Origin: Streptococcus mitis
GTDB taxonomy: Bacteria > Bacillota > Bacilli > Lactobacillales > Streptococcaceae
NCBI GenBank assembly: GCA_018364455.1
Contig: JAGZLW010000001.1
Span: 93,786 to 157,785 of the forward strand
Direction: 5' to 3'
DNA length: 64,000 bases
Part shown: positions 52,351-61,277 of the stretch, in pieces
Numbering within the stretch: the first letter of the stretch is position 1
Layout: each line of letters begins with the position of its first letter
The notes under the pieces: generated by a model
Seen by the model: the letters and a program-made list of their open reading frames with translations, nothing else
Told to the model about the DNA's origin: nothing
Database searches by the model: none
Program-made: the position numbers and the translations under genes

Positions 52351-53109
52351 TTATCCAAATTTTCCTGAAATATAGTCTTCTGTTTCCTTGTGTTGTGGGT
52401 TGAGGAACATCTTCTTGGTATCGTTAAACTCGATTAAATCTCCATCTAGGAAAAATCCTGTCTTGTCAGAAATACGAGAGGCTTGTTGCATAGAACGCGT
52501 AACCAAGAGCATGGTATATTTATCTTTTAGACCATACAAGGTTTCCTCAATCTTCCCAGCAGAGATAGGGTCCAAGGCTGAAGTCGGTTCATCCAAGAGA
52601 ATGATTTTAGGACTAGTTGCCAAGACACGGGCAACACAGACACGTTGCTGTTGTCCACCTGAAAGACCGATAGCTGAATCATGCAGGCGGTCCTTGACCT
52701 CATCCCAGATAGAAGCCCGTTGCAAGGCTTTTTCTACCGCTTCATCTAGAACCTGCTTATCCTTCACTCCATTGATACGAAGCCCGTAAACAACATTTTC
52801 GTAGATAGACATAGGGAAAGGGTTTGGCTGTTGGAAAACCATACCAATTTCCTTACGCAATTCAACTGTATCTGTACGTGGGCTGTAAATATTGTGACCG
52901 TTGTATACCACTGAACCAGTTGTAGTCACCTCTGGATTAAGATCTCCCATGCGGTTGATAGCCTTGAGGAGGGTTGATTTCCCTGATCCAGATGGACCAA
53001 TCAAGGCTGTAATTTCCTTAGGTTGGAAAGATAGGGAAACACTATTCAAGGCCTTTTTTTGATTGTAGTAAACGGACAGGTCTGACACCTGTAAAATCGC
53101 TTCTGTCAT
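52351..53109 (-). CDS. pstB: Phosphate ABC ATPase PstB (H-loop variant)
   Basis: One of two tandem PstB ATPases. The 252-residue protein has Walker A GPSGSGKST, signature LSGGQQQRVCVAR and Walker B ILLDEPTSAL, but the H-loop reads LLVTRSMQQ, with Arg205 where other ABC ATPases have His. That His positions the gamma-phosphate and water. The protein may be catalytically weak and act together with the PstB encoded just before it. It follows that gene by 12 nt and precedes phoU by 11 nt. Confidence 0.95.
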   Translation of the reverse strand: MTEAILQVSDLSVYYNQKKALNSVSLSFQPKEITALIGPSGSGKSTLLKAINRMGDLNPEVTTTGSVVYNGHNIYSPRTDTVELRKEIGMVFQQPNPFPMSIYENVVYGLRINGVKDKQVLDEAVEKALQRASIWDEVKDRLHDSAIGLSGGQQQRVCVARVLATSPKIILLDEPTSALDPISAGKIEETLYGLKDKYTMLLVTRSMQQASRISDKTGFFLDGDLIEFNDTKKMFLNPQHKETEDYISGKFG

Positions 53110-53121
53110 ACTGTTTCCTTT

Positions 53122-53925
53122 CTATCCAAAGTGTCCTGTTACGTAGTCATTGGTTGACTGTAGTTTGGCATTTTGGAAAATATTAGAGGTCTTATCATAC
53201 TCAATCAAGTCACCCAAGTAGAAAAATCCTGTGTAATCACTCGCACGCGCAGCCTGCTGCATACTGTGGGTCACGATGATAATGGTAAAATCCTTCTTCA
53301 ACTCCAGCATGGTTTCTTCAAGTTGAGCAGTCGCAATCGGATCCAAGGCAGACGCCGGCTCATCCATCAAGAGAATATCTGGTTTAACAGAGATGGCACG
53401 AGCGATACAGAGACGTTGCTGCTGACCACCAGATAGGGTCAAGGCCGACTTGTGCAAATCGTCTTTGACCTGGTCCCAAAGGGCAGCTTGACGAAGAGAG
53501 GTTTCCACAATTTCATCCAAGACTTGCTTGTCCTTAACCCCTGCACGTTCATGGGCAAAAGTGATATTGCGGTAGATAGACTTGGCAAAGGGATTTGGTC
53601 GTTGGAAGACCATTCCGATGTGCTTGCGCATCTCATAGACGTTGATTTCTGGACGGTTGACATCAATCCCTTGGTAGAGGATTTGACCTGTGACCTTAGC
53701 AATATCAATGGTATCATTCATACGATTGAGACTGCGGAGGTAGGTTGATTTCCCTGATCCAGATGGGCCAATTAAGGCTGTAATTTTATTCTTTTCAAAT
53801 TGCATATCGATGCCCTTGATGGATTCTTTTTTACCGTAGTAAACATGTAAATCCTTAGTAGAGAGGGCCACTTTCTCTTCAGGAAAGGTGATGATATGCT
53901 TTTCATCCCAATTATATTTTGACAT
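53122..53925 (-). CDS. pstB: Phosphate ABC ATPase PstB (canonical copy)
   Basis: The upstream copy of PstB, 267 residues with an extra N-terminal stretch before the domain. Walker A GPSGSGKST, signature LSGGQQQRLCIARA, Walker B ILLMDEPASAL and H-loop IVTHSMQQ are all complete. It drives phosphate import with PstA and PstC. It lies 10 nt past pstA and 12 nt before the second pstB. Confidence 0.97.
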   Translation of the reverse strand: MSKYNWDEKHIITFPEEKVALSTKDLHVYYGKKESIKGIDMQFEKNKITALIGPSGSGKSTYLRSLNRMNDTIDIAKVTGQILYQGIDVNRPEINVYEMRKHIGMVFQRPNPFAKSIYRNITFAHERAGVKDKQVLDEIVETSLRQAALWDQVKDDLHKSALTLSGGQQQRLCIARAISVKPDILLMDEPASALDPIATAQLEETMLELKKDFTIIIVTHSMQQAARASDYTGFFYLGDLIEYDKTSNIFQNAKLQSTNDYVTGHFG

Positions 53926-53935
53926 GGCTTCTCCT

Positions 53936-54820
53936 TTAGGCAGCAGTTAATTTCTTATGTAGGTAGCTTCCGAGTTTACGGGCTCCAAAGTTAAAGATGA
54001 GGATAAAGATGAGGAGCACAGCCGCAGAACCTGCTGATACGATGGTTCCATCAGGAATAGTTCCTTCGCTATTGACTTTCCAGATATGGACAGCCAAGGT
54101 TTCTGCTTGACGGAAGATAGAGATTGGGCTGGTTACACTGAGAATATTCCAGTTAGACCAGTCAAGAGCTGGAGCAGATTGTCCTGCTGTATAGATCAAA
54201 GCAGCCGCCTCACCAAAGATTCGACCAGAGGCCAAGACAACCCCCGTTACAATCCCTGGAAGGGCTTCTGGAATGACCACATGGACTACAGTCTCCCAAC
54301 GAGAAATCCCAAGAGCTAGGCCAGCTTCACGTTGCGTGTGGTGAACGTGTTTCAAACTGTCTTCAACATTACGAGTCATCTGAGGCAGGTTAAAGACTGT
54401 CAAGGCCAAGGCACCTGAAATGATTGAAAATCCATACTCAAACTGAACTACAAAGATCAAGTAACCAAAGAGACCTACAACCACTGATGGTAGAGAAGAC
54501 AAGATTTCAATACAGGTTCTGACAAAATTGGTCACAGGACCTTTTTTTGCATATTCAGCCAGGAAAATCCCAGCCCCCATAGATAAAGGCACAGAGATAA
54601 TCAAAGTAATGACCAAGAGGAAGAATGAATTATAGAGCTGAATTCCAATCCCTCCGCCTGCTTGGTAGGAAGATGATTTGCCGGTCAAGAAAGACCAAGA
54701 GATGTGGGGCAAACCACGAACCAAGATATAAAGAATCAAGGATGCCAAGATGGCAACAATAATTCCTGCAATCGAGTAGAGGACAGCTGTTGCAATTTTA
54801 TCTAATTTCTTAGCGTGCAT
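53936..54820 (-). CDS. pstA: Phosphate ABC permease PstA
   Basis: A 294-residue membrane subunit with about six helices, starting MHAKKLDKIATAVLYS. The EAA loop (REAGLALGISRWETVVHVVIP) fits PstA. It overlaps the end of pstC by 11 nt. With PstC it forms the channel for phosphate bound by PstS. Confidence 0.96.
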   Translation of the reverse strand: MHAKKLDKIATAVLYSIAGIIVAILASLILYILVRGLPHISWSFLTGKSSSYQAGGGIGIQLYNSFFLLVITLIISVPLSMGAGIFLAEYAKKGPVTNFVRTCIEILSSLPSVVVGLFGYLIFVVQFEYGFSIISGALALTVFNLPQMTRNVEDSLKHVHHTQREAGLALGISRWETVVHVVIPEALPGIVTGVVLASGRIFGEAAALIYTAGQSAPALDWSNWNILSVTSPISIFRQAETLAVHIWKVNSEGTIPDGTIVSAGSAAVLLIFILIFNFGARKLGSYLHKKLTAA

Positions 54821-55727
54821 AGTTTTTCTTTCCTCTTTCTTTCGTAATCAATTTAATCACACTGTTGAAGGCTAAACTCATCAAGAGCAAGACTAAGGCC
54901 AATGACCAAAGAACGTTATTATCAACGGTTCCCATAACAGTATTTCCAATACCCATGGTCAAAACAGAGGTCAAGGTCGCAGCAGGTGTTGTTAGTGAAT
55001 TTGGAACAACGGCTGAGTTTCCGACCACCATCTGAATGGCCAAGGCTTCACCAAAGGCACGCGCCATCCCAAAGACCACTGCTGTGAAAATCCCTGAACG
55101 CGCCGCCTTCAAGGTCACGCGCCAGATGGTTTGCCAACGAGTGGCTCCCATAGCCAAACTAGCTTCGCGGTAGTGACGAGGCACTGCACGCAAGCTATCG
55201 GTTGTCATAAAGGTTACCGTCGGTAAAATCATGACAAAGAGAACGAAAATCCCTGACAAAATCCCAAAACCAGTTCCACCAAAGACACTACGAACAAAAG
55301 GAACTACGACCTGCAAACCGATAAATCCATATACGACTGAAGGGATCCCTACAAGCAATTCAATAGCTGGCTGTAAGATTCTAGCACCTTTTGGTGAGAC
55401 TTCAGTCATAAAGACAGCTGCACCAATGGCAAAAGGAGTTGCGATAAGGGCTGATAGGATTGTGACAATAAAGGAACCCAAAATCATTGGAAGGGCACCA
55501 AATTGTTTACCTGAAGGATTCCAAGTTTGGCCAAAAAGGAAATCAAAGATATTAACCCCATTTACAAAGAAGGTCGACAAACCTTTTTGGGCTACGAAAA
55601 TCAAAATCATGGCTACAATGATGACAATCAAAGACAGACAGGCAAAAGTCAAGCCTCTTCCTAATTTCTCTAGACGAGAGTTCTTTGAGGGAGAAAGTAA
55701 TTTTTTAGCTAATTCTTCTTGATTCAT
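54810..55727 (-). CDS. pstC: Phosphate ABC permease PstC
   Basis: A 305-residue permease with about six helices and the EAA loop REASLAMGATRWQTIWRVTL. It is the larger Pst permease, with a cytosolic N-terminus of about 20 residues. Its ATG overlaps the pstS stop as TAATG, so translation is coupled. It is followed by pstA with an 11-nt overlap. Confidence 0.96.
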   Translation of the reverse strand: MNQEELAKKLLSPSKNSRLEKLGRGLTFACLSLIVIIVAMILIFVAQKGLSTFFVNGVNIFDFLFGQTWNPSGKQFGALPMILGSFIVTILSALIATPFAIGAAVFMTEVSPKGARILQPAIELLVGIPSVVYGFIGLQVVVPFVRSVFGGTGFGILSGIFVLFVMILPTVTFMTTDSLRAVPRHYREASLAMGATRWQTIWRVTLKAARSGIFTAVVFGMARAFGEALAIQMVVGNSAVVPNSLTTPAATLTSVLTMGIGNTVMGTVDNNVLWSLALVLLLMSLAFNSVIKLITKERGKKNYAR

Positions 55728-56605
55728 TAGTGACTCCCTTCTAGTGCTGTCACCGTTCCTACAGCATCTTTTTCAACCTTCATTTCCTTGACAGAAATAT
55801 AACCCATCCCCTTAACGATTCCACTTTGAGCTTCATCTGAGAGGACAAAATTGAGGAATTCTGCCACCAATTCGTCTGGCTGACCTAGGGTATACATGTG
55901 TTCATAAGACCACAAAGGCCAGTTATTGGTCGTAACATTTTCTGCAATCGGCTCATAGCCATTCAACTTCATGCGTTTCACCGAGTCATCCACATAAGCA
56001 AATGCTAGGTAAGAAATGGCTCCTGGTGTCTGGGAAACAATATTTTTGACCATCCCATTTGAATCCTGTTCTTGACTCTGCACGGCAGATTGACCATCCA
56101 TGACAACACTATCAAAGGTTGCACGTGAACCAGAACTTGCCGCACGGTTGATAATAGAAATGGCTAGGTCTTTCCCACCAAATTCTTTCCAGTTGGTCAC
56201 TTGACCTGTGAAGATGCTACGGAGTTGTTCAGTTGTCAGATTTTCAACATCAACTTCCTTATTTACAATCACTGCCAAGCCCGCTACGGCTACCTTATGG
56301 TCCACTAGAGCAGATGCGTTGATACCGTCTTTTTCCTCGGCAAATACGTCTGAATTTCCTACATCAACGGCTCCAGACTGAACCTGAGACAAACCTGTAC
56401 CAGATCCTCCACCTTGGACGTTGACTGTTTTTCCAACGTGCATAGAGCCAAATTCATCTGCTGCTGCTTCGACTAAGGGCTGAAGAGCCGTTGAGCCAAC
56501 AGCTGTCATGGATTCTCCACGATCAATCCAGCTAGCACATCCCGCCAAAGAACCTGCCAGCAAAAGAGCTGCAAGGGATAGAGCGAGTTTTTTCCTTTTT
56601 TTCAC
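55727..56605 (-). CDS. pstS: Phosphate-binding lipoprotein PstS
   Basis: The external phosphate receptor, 292 residues. The signal peptide ends in the lipobox LAGC (Cys23). The phosphate-binding motif GSTALQPLVEAAADEF and GGGSGTGLSQVQSGAVD-type loop are present, as is RAASSGSRATFD. It starts at GTG 56605 after AAGGAGAAAAACA. It heads the pst operon. Expression is probably induced by phosphate limitation, but I do not see a clear PhoB/PnpR box in the 219-bp gap upstream. Confidence 0.95.
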   Translation of the reverse strand: MKKRKKLALSLAALLLAGSLAGCASWIDRGESMTAVGSTALQPLVEAAADEFGSMHVGKTVNVQGGGSGTGLSQVQSGAVDVGNSDVFAEEKDGINASALVDHKVAVAGLAVIVNKEVDVENLTTEQLRSIFTGQVTNWKEFGGKDLAISIINRAASSGSRATFDSVVMDGQSAVQSQEQDSNGMVKNIVSQTPGAISYLAFAYVDDSVKRMKLNGYEPIAENVTTNNWPLWSYEHMYTLGQPDELVAEFLNFVLSDEAQSGIVKGMGYISVKEMKVEKDAVGTVTALEGSH

Positions 56606-56824
56606 TGTTTTTCTCCTTGAAAATAATGGTGAATGCTGTGAATTTTTTCAACTATTTAGTTATGTTTTTCTTTTGAAAATTGGGAGCCAACTGAAGTTAC
56701 TAGCTTAATTTTACTAGAAATTTGCTCAGTTACCTTCTCAACAAATTTTGACTTAAAATAAAAGACAATTTGAAAAAATCCATACTTCCACTATAACATA
56801 GACAAGCTACTTTGACTAGCATTT
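56606..56824 (-). other. Upstream region of pstS
   Basis: This 219-bp gap holds no gene. TGT TATAGT (56790-56795, minus strand) is an extended -10 candidate that would give pstS a leader of about 180 nt. No repeated PhoB-like direct repeat is evident. Confidence 0.4.
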
Positions 56825-58129
56825 TCACTTGAATCTGAGGCCTTTTGGAAAATAATTTTTCAAAACATTTCCAGTCACCTTAGCAAAGCCCAAACCATTG
56901 CCTTGAACCAAAACTTGGTACCAACCATTTGGCAGACTTTCCGCCAACTGAACGGTTTCTCCAGCCGCATACTTGACAAACTCTTCTTGGTCAATTTCAA
57001 CCGACTGTTTGACCTGACTTGGTTTCAAGGCTAGACCAAGAGCAAAACTAGGCTCAAAGCGTTTCTTCTTGAAGGTTCCCAGATGCAGTCCATTGCGAGC
57101 AATCTTGAGTTTCCCTAAATCTGGCAAGAGTTCTGGCAAGAGATAGAGTTGATCCCCAAAAGTCTGCAAGATTCCTCTTAGATTGACCTTCAAGTGTTTT
57201 TTGGCAAATTCCTGCCACAAGACAACTTGTTCACGGCTGAGATTACTCTTACTTGCCTTAAATTTAGGAGCTGGATTGTCACCCTTAAACTGTAGATGAG
57301 CTACAAACTGACCCTCTCCCTTAAAATGATGAGGATACATCCTAGCCGTTTCTGGCAGGTCAATACCAGCTACCATTCCATTGATATGCTCTACTGGCAA
57401 CAAGTCAAAATCATACTCTTCCAGCAACCACTTGACAATCTCTTCGTTTTCCTCAGGTGCCCAGGTACAGGTCGAATAAACCAGACGACCACCTTCTGCT
57501 AGCATGGTTACTGCATCTTCCAGAATTTCTCTTTGCAAGCTAGCACATTGACTCGGATAATCTAAGCTCCAATAGTCCATAGCATCTGGTTGCTTACGGA
57601 ACATCCCTTCCCCTGAGCAAGGGGCATCAAGGACAATGAGGTCAAAATAGCCCTTAAAAACCTTGGCCAAGCGGTCAGCAGATTCATTGGTCACTACGAC
57701 ATTTGTCGCTCCAAAGCGCTCCATGTTTTCTACTAAAATCTTAGCCCGTTTGCTTGAAATTTCATTGGAAACAAGGAGACCCTCCCCTGCTAGATAGGCT
57801 GCCAGCTGAGTTGATTTTCCACCCGGTGCAGCTGCCAAGTCCAAGACCTTCATCCCAGGACTGGGCTTGGCTACCTGAGCAACCATCTGAGCAGCAGGTT
57901 CTTGCGAATAAACTAAACCTGTAGCATGCTCAGGCGATTTCCCTGAAACCTTCCCATAGTGGCCCCAAGGTGTTTGAGGAATGGCATCAGGAAAGGAAAC
58001 TGGCGCTTCTTTTAAAGGATTGACCCGAAAGGCCGAAACCGCTTCCTCCTCAAAAGAGGCAAGAAAATCTCTTGCCTCATCTCCTAGTATCTCTTCATAT
58101 TTTTCAACAAATCCTTCTGGAAATTGCAT
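56825..58129 (-). CDS. rsmF: RsmF-like rRNA (cytosine-5) methyltransferase
   Basis: A 434-residue NOL1/NOP2/Sun-type m5C methyltransferase acting on 16S rRNA. The SAM-binding core (KVLDLAAAPGGKSTQLAAYL) and the two catalytic-cysteine regions (DAPCSGEGMFRKQP and YSTCTWAPEENE) are complete. The C-terminal part is an RNA-binding PUA-like region. It directly follows suhB, its ATG overlapping nothing. Last gene of the spx unit, before the pst operon. Confidence 0.92.
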   Translation of the reverse strand: MQFPEGFVEKYEEILGDEARDFLASFEEEAVSAFRVNPLKEAPVSFPDAIPQTPWGHYGKVSGKSPEHATGLVYSQEPAAQMVAQVAKPSPGMKVLDLAAAPGGKSTQLAAYLAGEGLLVSNEISSKRAKILVENMERFGATNVVVTNESADRLAKVFKGYFDLIVLDAPCSGEGMFRKQPDAMDYWSLDYPSQCASLQREILEDAVTMLAEGGRLVYSTCTWAPEENEEIVKWLLEEYDFDLLPVEHINGMVAGIDLPETARMYPHHFKGEGQFVAHLQFKGDNPAPKFKASKSNLSREQVVLWQEFAKKHLKVNLRGILQTFGDQLYLLPELLPDLGKLKIARNGLHLGTFKKKRFEPSFALGLALKPSQVKQSVEIDQEEFVKYAAGETVQLAESLPNGWYQVLVQGNGLGFAKVTGNVLKNYFPKGLRFK

Positions 58130-58903
58130 TTAAGTTCTTTTCCTTTCGTAAATATAGGACTGAATTTCCTCCTGCATCTCAAGAGGTAGCATCATGACCG
58201 GCTGTCTAGTTTGAAAATCAGGAGTTTCACCAAAAAGGGTCACAACCCGATAGCCCAGACTGTCCCCTAAAATACTAGCCGCGGCATAATCCCATGGTTG
58301 CAGATAGGTGACATAGGTCAACAAACGCCCTGACAAAATCTTGGCAAAACTAATGGCCGCACTCCCATAGACACGAACACCGAGGACCGCTCGACTCAAA
58401 TCAGCCAAGCCCCATTCATTGGTTTCCAACATACCACTATTCCCTGCAATGAGAAAATCTCCAAGTGGTTTAGTTTTAAAAGGAGCTAGGGGCTGATCAT
58501 TTCGGCATACTGGAAACTTACCACCACCGTGATAACAATCCCCTTTGACCACATCATAAATGAGACCAAACTGCCCCTGACCATTTTCAAAATAAGCCAT
58601 CATAACAGCAAAATCTTCCTGCTGGGCGACAAAGTTATTGGTACCATCAATGGGATCAATGATCCAAACCTTGCCCTCTTGAACTGAAGCTCGCAAACAG
58701 CCCTCTTCAGCACAAATCTTATCCTCAGGATAACGGGACAAAATCTCACCAACCAAGAGCTCCTGAACCTCCTTGTCCAGTCTGGTCACTAAATCTGTTG
58801 GAGAGGACTTGGTCTCAACACACAAGTCTTCCTGCATGTGGTCAAGGATGTACTGGCCTGCTTTCTTAACAAGCTCTTTAGCAAATTCAAACTTACTTTC
58901 CAA
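58130..58903 (-). CDS. Inositol monophosphatase family protein (SuhB-like)
   Basis: A 257-residue Mg2+-dependent phosphatase. The metal site is complete: AEEG, DPIDGTNNF and WDYAAASIL. Substrate may be inositol phosphate, fructose bisphosphate or PAP; in streptococci it is not settled. The start is a TTG at 58903 (then ESKFEFAKELVKK), preceded by AAGGAAAG and overlapping the UPF0223 stop by 11 nt. A longer ATG-start version would overlap UPF0223 by over 70 nt, so the TTG is preferred. Confidence 0.88.
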   Translation of the reverse strand: MESKFEFAKELVKKAGQYILDHMQEDLCVETKSSPTDLVTRLDKEVQELLVGEILSRYPEDKICAEEGCLRASVQEGKVWIIDPIDGTNNFVAQQEDFAVMMAYFENGQGQFGLIYDVVKGDCYHGGGKFPVCRNDQPLAPFKTKPLGDFLIAGNSGMLETNEWGLADLSRAVLGVRVYGSAAISFAKILSGRLLTYVTYLQPWDYAAASILGDSLGYRVVTLFGETPDFQTRQPVMMLPLEMQEEIQSYIYERKRT

Positions 58904-59171
58904 GAGAAATCTTTCCTTCCCCTTTTTCCTTAGCCTCCTGAACTGCTCGGTAAAGCGAATAGCCACTCACTGTTTCAAATTCTCGTCCCAAACGTTTTTC
59001 TTCACTCTTGCTTGGCACGACCTCCTTGAACCCCTTATAAGAGTCCAGTAACTTTTTAGCCTCTACCTTGCCTTCATAGGCAGCTTCAACATCATTAAAA
59101 AAAGAAAGCACTGAAGCAAGTTCTTCAGTGCTCCACGACAAATCTAGTGGGTAACTATACTGTTTGTTCAT
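58893..59171 (-). CDS. UPF0223 family protein
   Basis: A 92-residue small protein, MNKQYSYPLDLSWSTEELAS. It matches UPF0223, a Firmicute family of unknown function with an all-helical fold. Its ATG overlaps the spx stop as TAATG, and its end overlaps the IMPase start by 11 nt. It is thus in a tight operon spx-UPF0223-IMPase-rsmF. Confidence 0.9.
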   Translation of the reverse strand: MNKQYSYPLDLSWSTEELASVLSFFNDVEAAYEGKVEAKKLLDSYKGFKEVVPSKSEEKRLGREFETVSGYSLYRAVQEAKEKGEGKISLGK

Positions 59172-59572
59172 TAACTAATACCAGCTCTCATTCTTGCTTC
59201 TTTTAGTTCTTGCTTACGGTAACTACGAGGGAGAAAAGCACGAATCTCATCTTCATTAAAACCGATCTGCATACGTTTGGCATCGATAATAATTGGACGA
59301 CGCAAAAGACTAGGATACTGCTCAATCAAATGAAGTAATTCTGATACCGAAATACTTTCTACATCAATATCTAATTTTTGAAAAATTTTTGAACGAGTTG
59401 AAATGATGTCATCAGTACCATTTTCGGTCAAGGAAAGGATGTGTTGCAATTCTTTTCTTGTTAAAGGACTGGTCATAATATTGTGCTCCTCAAAGGGCAC
59501 CTTATGTTTTTCTAGCCAGGCCTTTGCCTTACGACATGAAGTACAGCTCGGTGATAGAAATAGTGTAATCAT
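59171..59572 (-). CDS. spx: Spx/ArsC-family transcriptional regulator
   Basis: A 133-residue thioredoxin-fold regulator that binds the RNA polymerase alpha subunit and directs it under thiol stress. It has the redox switch Cys10-T-S-Cys13 and the RPI motif (LLRRPIIID) near residue 92. Streptococci carry two Spx paralogues (SpxA1, SpxA2); which one this is cannot be decided here. It heads the operon and is normally degraded by ClpXP. Confidence 0.93.
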   Translation of the reverse strand: MITLFLSPSCTSCRKAKAWLEKHKVPFEEHNIMTSPLTRKELQHILSLTENGTDDIISTRSKIFQKLDIDVESISVSELLHLIEQYPSLLRRPIIIDAKRMQIGFNEDEIRAFLPRSYRKQELKEARMRAGIS

Positions 59573-59646
59573 GCTTTTCTCTTCTTATCTATACTTTGCT
59601 ACCTCTATTATACAAAAAAATAAAGCGCTTGACTAGAGATTTTTAG

Positions 59647-59680
59647 AAAAAAAGCCTATTTTTCAAGAAAAATAGACTGT
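59647..59680 (-). terminator. Terminator of the hemW-fat operon
   Basis: CTATTTTTC/GAAAAATAG with a 2-nt loop, followed on the minus strand by GCTTTTTTTC. It lies 200 nt past the TIGR01906 stop, beyond the BOX. Confidence 0.65.
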
Positions 59681-59722
59681 TTGCGAACGATTAATACTAT
59701 TCAGAATTAGTTAATTCACTCT

Positions 59723-59827
59723 TATACTCTTCGAAAATCAAATTCAAACCTCGTCAACGTCGCCTTGCCGTACTCAAGTACAACCTGCAGCTAGTTTCCT
59801 AGTTTGCTCTTTGATTTTCATTGAGCA
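59723..59827. repeat. BOX element (boxA-boxC)
   Basis: Contains the boxA core CGTCAACGTCGCCTTGCCGTA (59752-59772), one base from the common BOX-PCR target, and the boxC-type CTAGTTTCCTAGTTTGCTC. Its ends ATACTCTTCGAAAATCAAA and TTTGATTTTCATTGAGCAT are imperfect inverted repeats. BoxB is absent. Confidence 0.93.
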
Positions 59828-59887
59828 TTAACGATAGTTTCGAATTACATACCTAATTTATATATGTGAAATAAAAACATCTTTCTT

Positions 59888-60505
59888 TCACTTCCTACGA
59901 CTTTTTAGATAAAGATAGCCAAAGAAGCTTTCATAGAGGGCAAAAAAGAGGAGGAAGGCATGCAGGAAGAAGGTCTCTGGTAAAATTAAAATAACTGGAT
60001 CCTTGGCTGGATCAAAAAGCCAGGTATCATCTCCCACAAAGAGAATTTGATGGAACAGAGTAAAGAATTGGTCAAAACCAATCAACACTCCTCCAAGCCC
60101 AATCAGTAAAGGCAAAACCACTAGAGCCAAAAGCCCTTTACTAAATAGAGACAAGAAGCCCTTTTTCACAATCCCTTTGACAAAGAAATAGAAGCTTGGC
60201 AGGGTAACTAGGGCAACTAGCTGAACCAAATGAAAGAGATTCTTGACCACTGCGAAATGGTGCAGACCAGCTACTGACGAACGAAAATCAGGCATCAGCA
60301 AGTCCTGACTAAAAGGATTGGTCAGGTAATCCATCAAGATATGAAAATTGTATTGAATGGTTTCTGGTTTTAGATAAACTCGATTCGTTAAGTTCAGCCA
60401 CTGAATTTCTAGCGGATAAAAAATCCAAGCCAAATAAATGGTCAGAAGGATAGAAAGAGAGAGGAGAAAGAGCATAGAGCCCCAAAAAGTCAGTTTAGTT
60501 TTCAT
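59888..60505 (-). CDS. TIGR01906-family membrane protein
   Basis: A 205-residue membrane protein with about five hydrophobic segments. It matches the TIGR01906 family of streptococcal integral membrane proteins of unknown function. The start at 60505 (MKTKLTFWG) is chosen since an earlier in-frame ATG lies further inside the NagD-like gene. It overlaps that gene by 11 nt and is the last gene of the hemW operon. Confidence 0.78.
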   Translation of the reverse strand: MKTKLTFWGSMLFLLSLSILLTIYLAWIFYPLEIQWLNLTNRVYLKPETIQYNFHILMDYLTNPFSQDLLMPDFRSSVAGLHHFAVVKNLFHLVQLVALVTLPSFYFFVKGIVKKGFLSLFSKGLLALVVLPLLIGLGGVLIGFDQFFTLFHQILFVGDDTWLFDPAKDPVILILPETFFLHAFLLFFALYESFFGYLYLKSRRK

Positions 60506-61268
60506 CAAAGTTCCACTCCGCAAGGCTAGAAACCACATGAGTCGGTGCGATTGGCAGGTCTGCCACTTCTTCTGCCTTGGTAAAACCTGTCGTCACCAAG
60601 AGCGTTGGAATGCCGTTGTCAATCCCTGCTCGGATATCTGTTAAGTAGTTGTCCCCAACCATGATCAACTCTTCACGTTCCAAACCTAAGTGCTCAACCG
60701 CCTTGTCCATAATGATAGCATTTGGTTTCCCGATATAAACAGGCTTCACTCGTGTTGCTACTTCAAGCAGCGTAATCAGTGAACCAGCACCTGGCAAAAG
60801 ACCGCGTTCTGTCGGGATGTTGAGGTCAGGGTTGGTTCCGATAAAGTGGGCACCCTTTTGAATCGCAAGAGTTGCTGTCGCAAATTTTTCATAGTCGACT
60901 TGCCAGTCCAATCCTACTACTACATAGGCAGGATTTTCCTTGTCTTCCACATAACCAGCCGCCTTGATGGCTTCCTTGAGGCCTGATTCTCCGATGACAT
61001 AGACCGTCTTTTCAAGCCCCAAGTCGTTCATATAGTCGATAGTCGCCAAAGTAGCTGTGTAGACAGTCGATAGGGGCGTATCGATATTAAAATTCTGAGC
61101 CAACATCTCCTGAACACTCTCTGGAGTGCGGGTTGTATTGTTGGTCACAAAGAGATAGGGGATATCCCGCTTTTTCAATTCGTGAACAAAAGCCTCCCCC
61201 GCTGGTATTCTGTCTTTGCCCTTATAAATGGTTCCGTCTAAATCAATTAAATATCCTTTATATTTCAT
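60495..61268 (-). CDS. NagD-like HAD phosphatase (TIGR01457 family)
   Basis: A 257-residue HAD hydrolase with a C2-type cap. The motifs are complete: LIDLDGTIYKGKD (nucleophile Asp9), LFVTNNTTRTPE, the Lys in GKPNAIIMDKA and VGDNYLTDIRAG. Relatives dephosphorylate nucleoside monophosphates or similar substrates. The ATG follows GAGGAAAAGT. It follows the thioesterase gene by 9 nt. Confidence 0.92.
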   Translation of the reverse strand: MKYKGYLIDLDGTIYKGKDRIPAGEAFVHELKKRDIPYLFVTNNTTRTPESVQEMLAQNFNIDTPLSTVYTATLATIDYMNDLGLEKTVYVIGESGLKEAIKAAGYVEDKENPAYVVVGLDWQVDYEKFATATLAIQKGAHFIGTNPDLNIPTERGLLPGAGSLITLLEVATRVKPVYIGKPNAIIMDKAVEHLGLEREELIMVGDNYLTDIRAGIDNGIPTLLVTTGFTKAEEVADLPIAPTHVVSSLAEWNFDEN

Positions 61269-61277
61269 ACTTTTCCT

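Larger units (their letters stand above)
59573..59887. other. Intergenic region with terminator and BOX element
   Basis: A 315-bp gap between spx and the TIGR01906 gene with no coding sequence. It contains a terminator at 59647-59680, a BOX element at 59723-59827 and AT-rich DNA. Confidence 0.7.
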
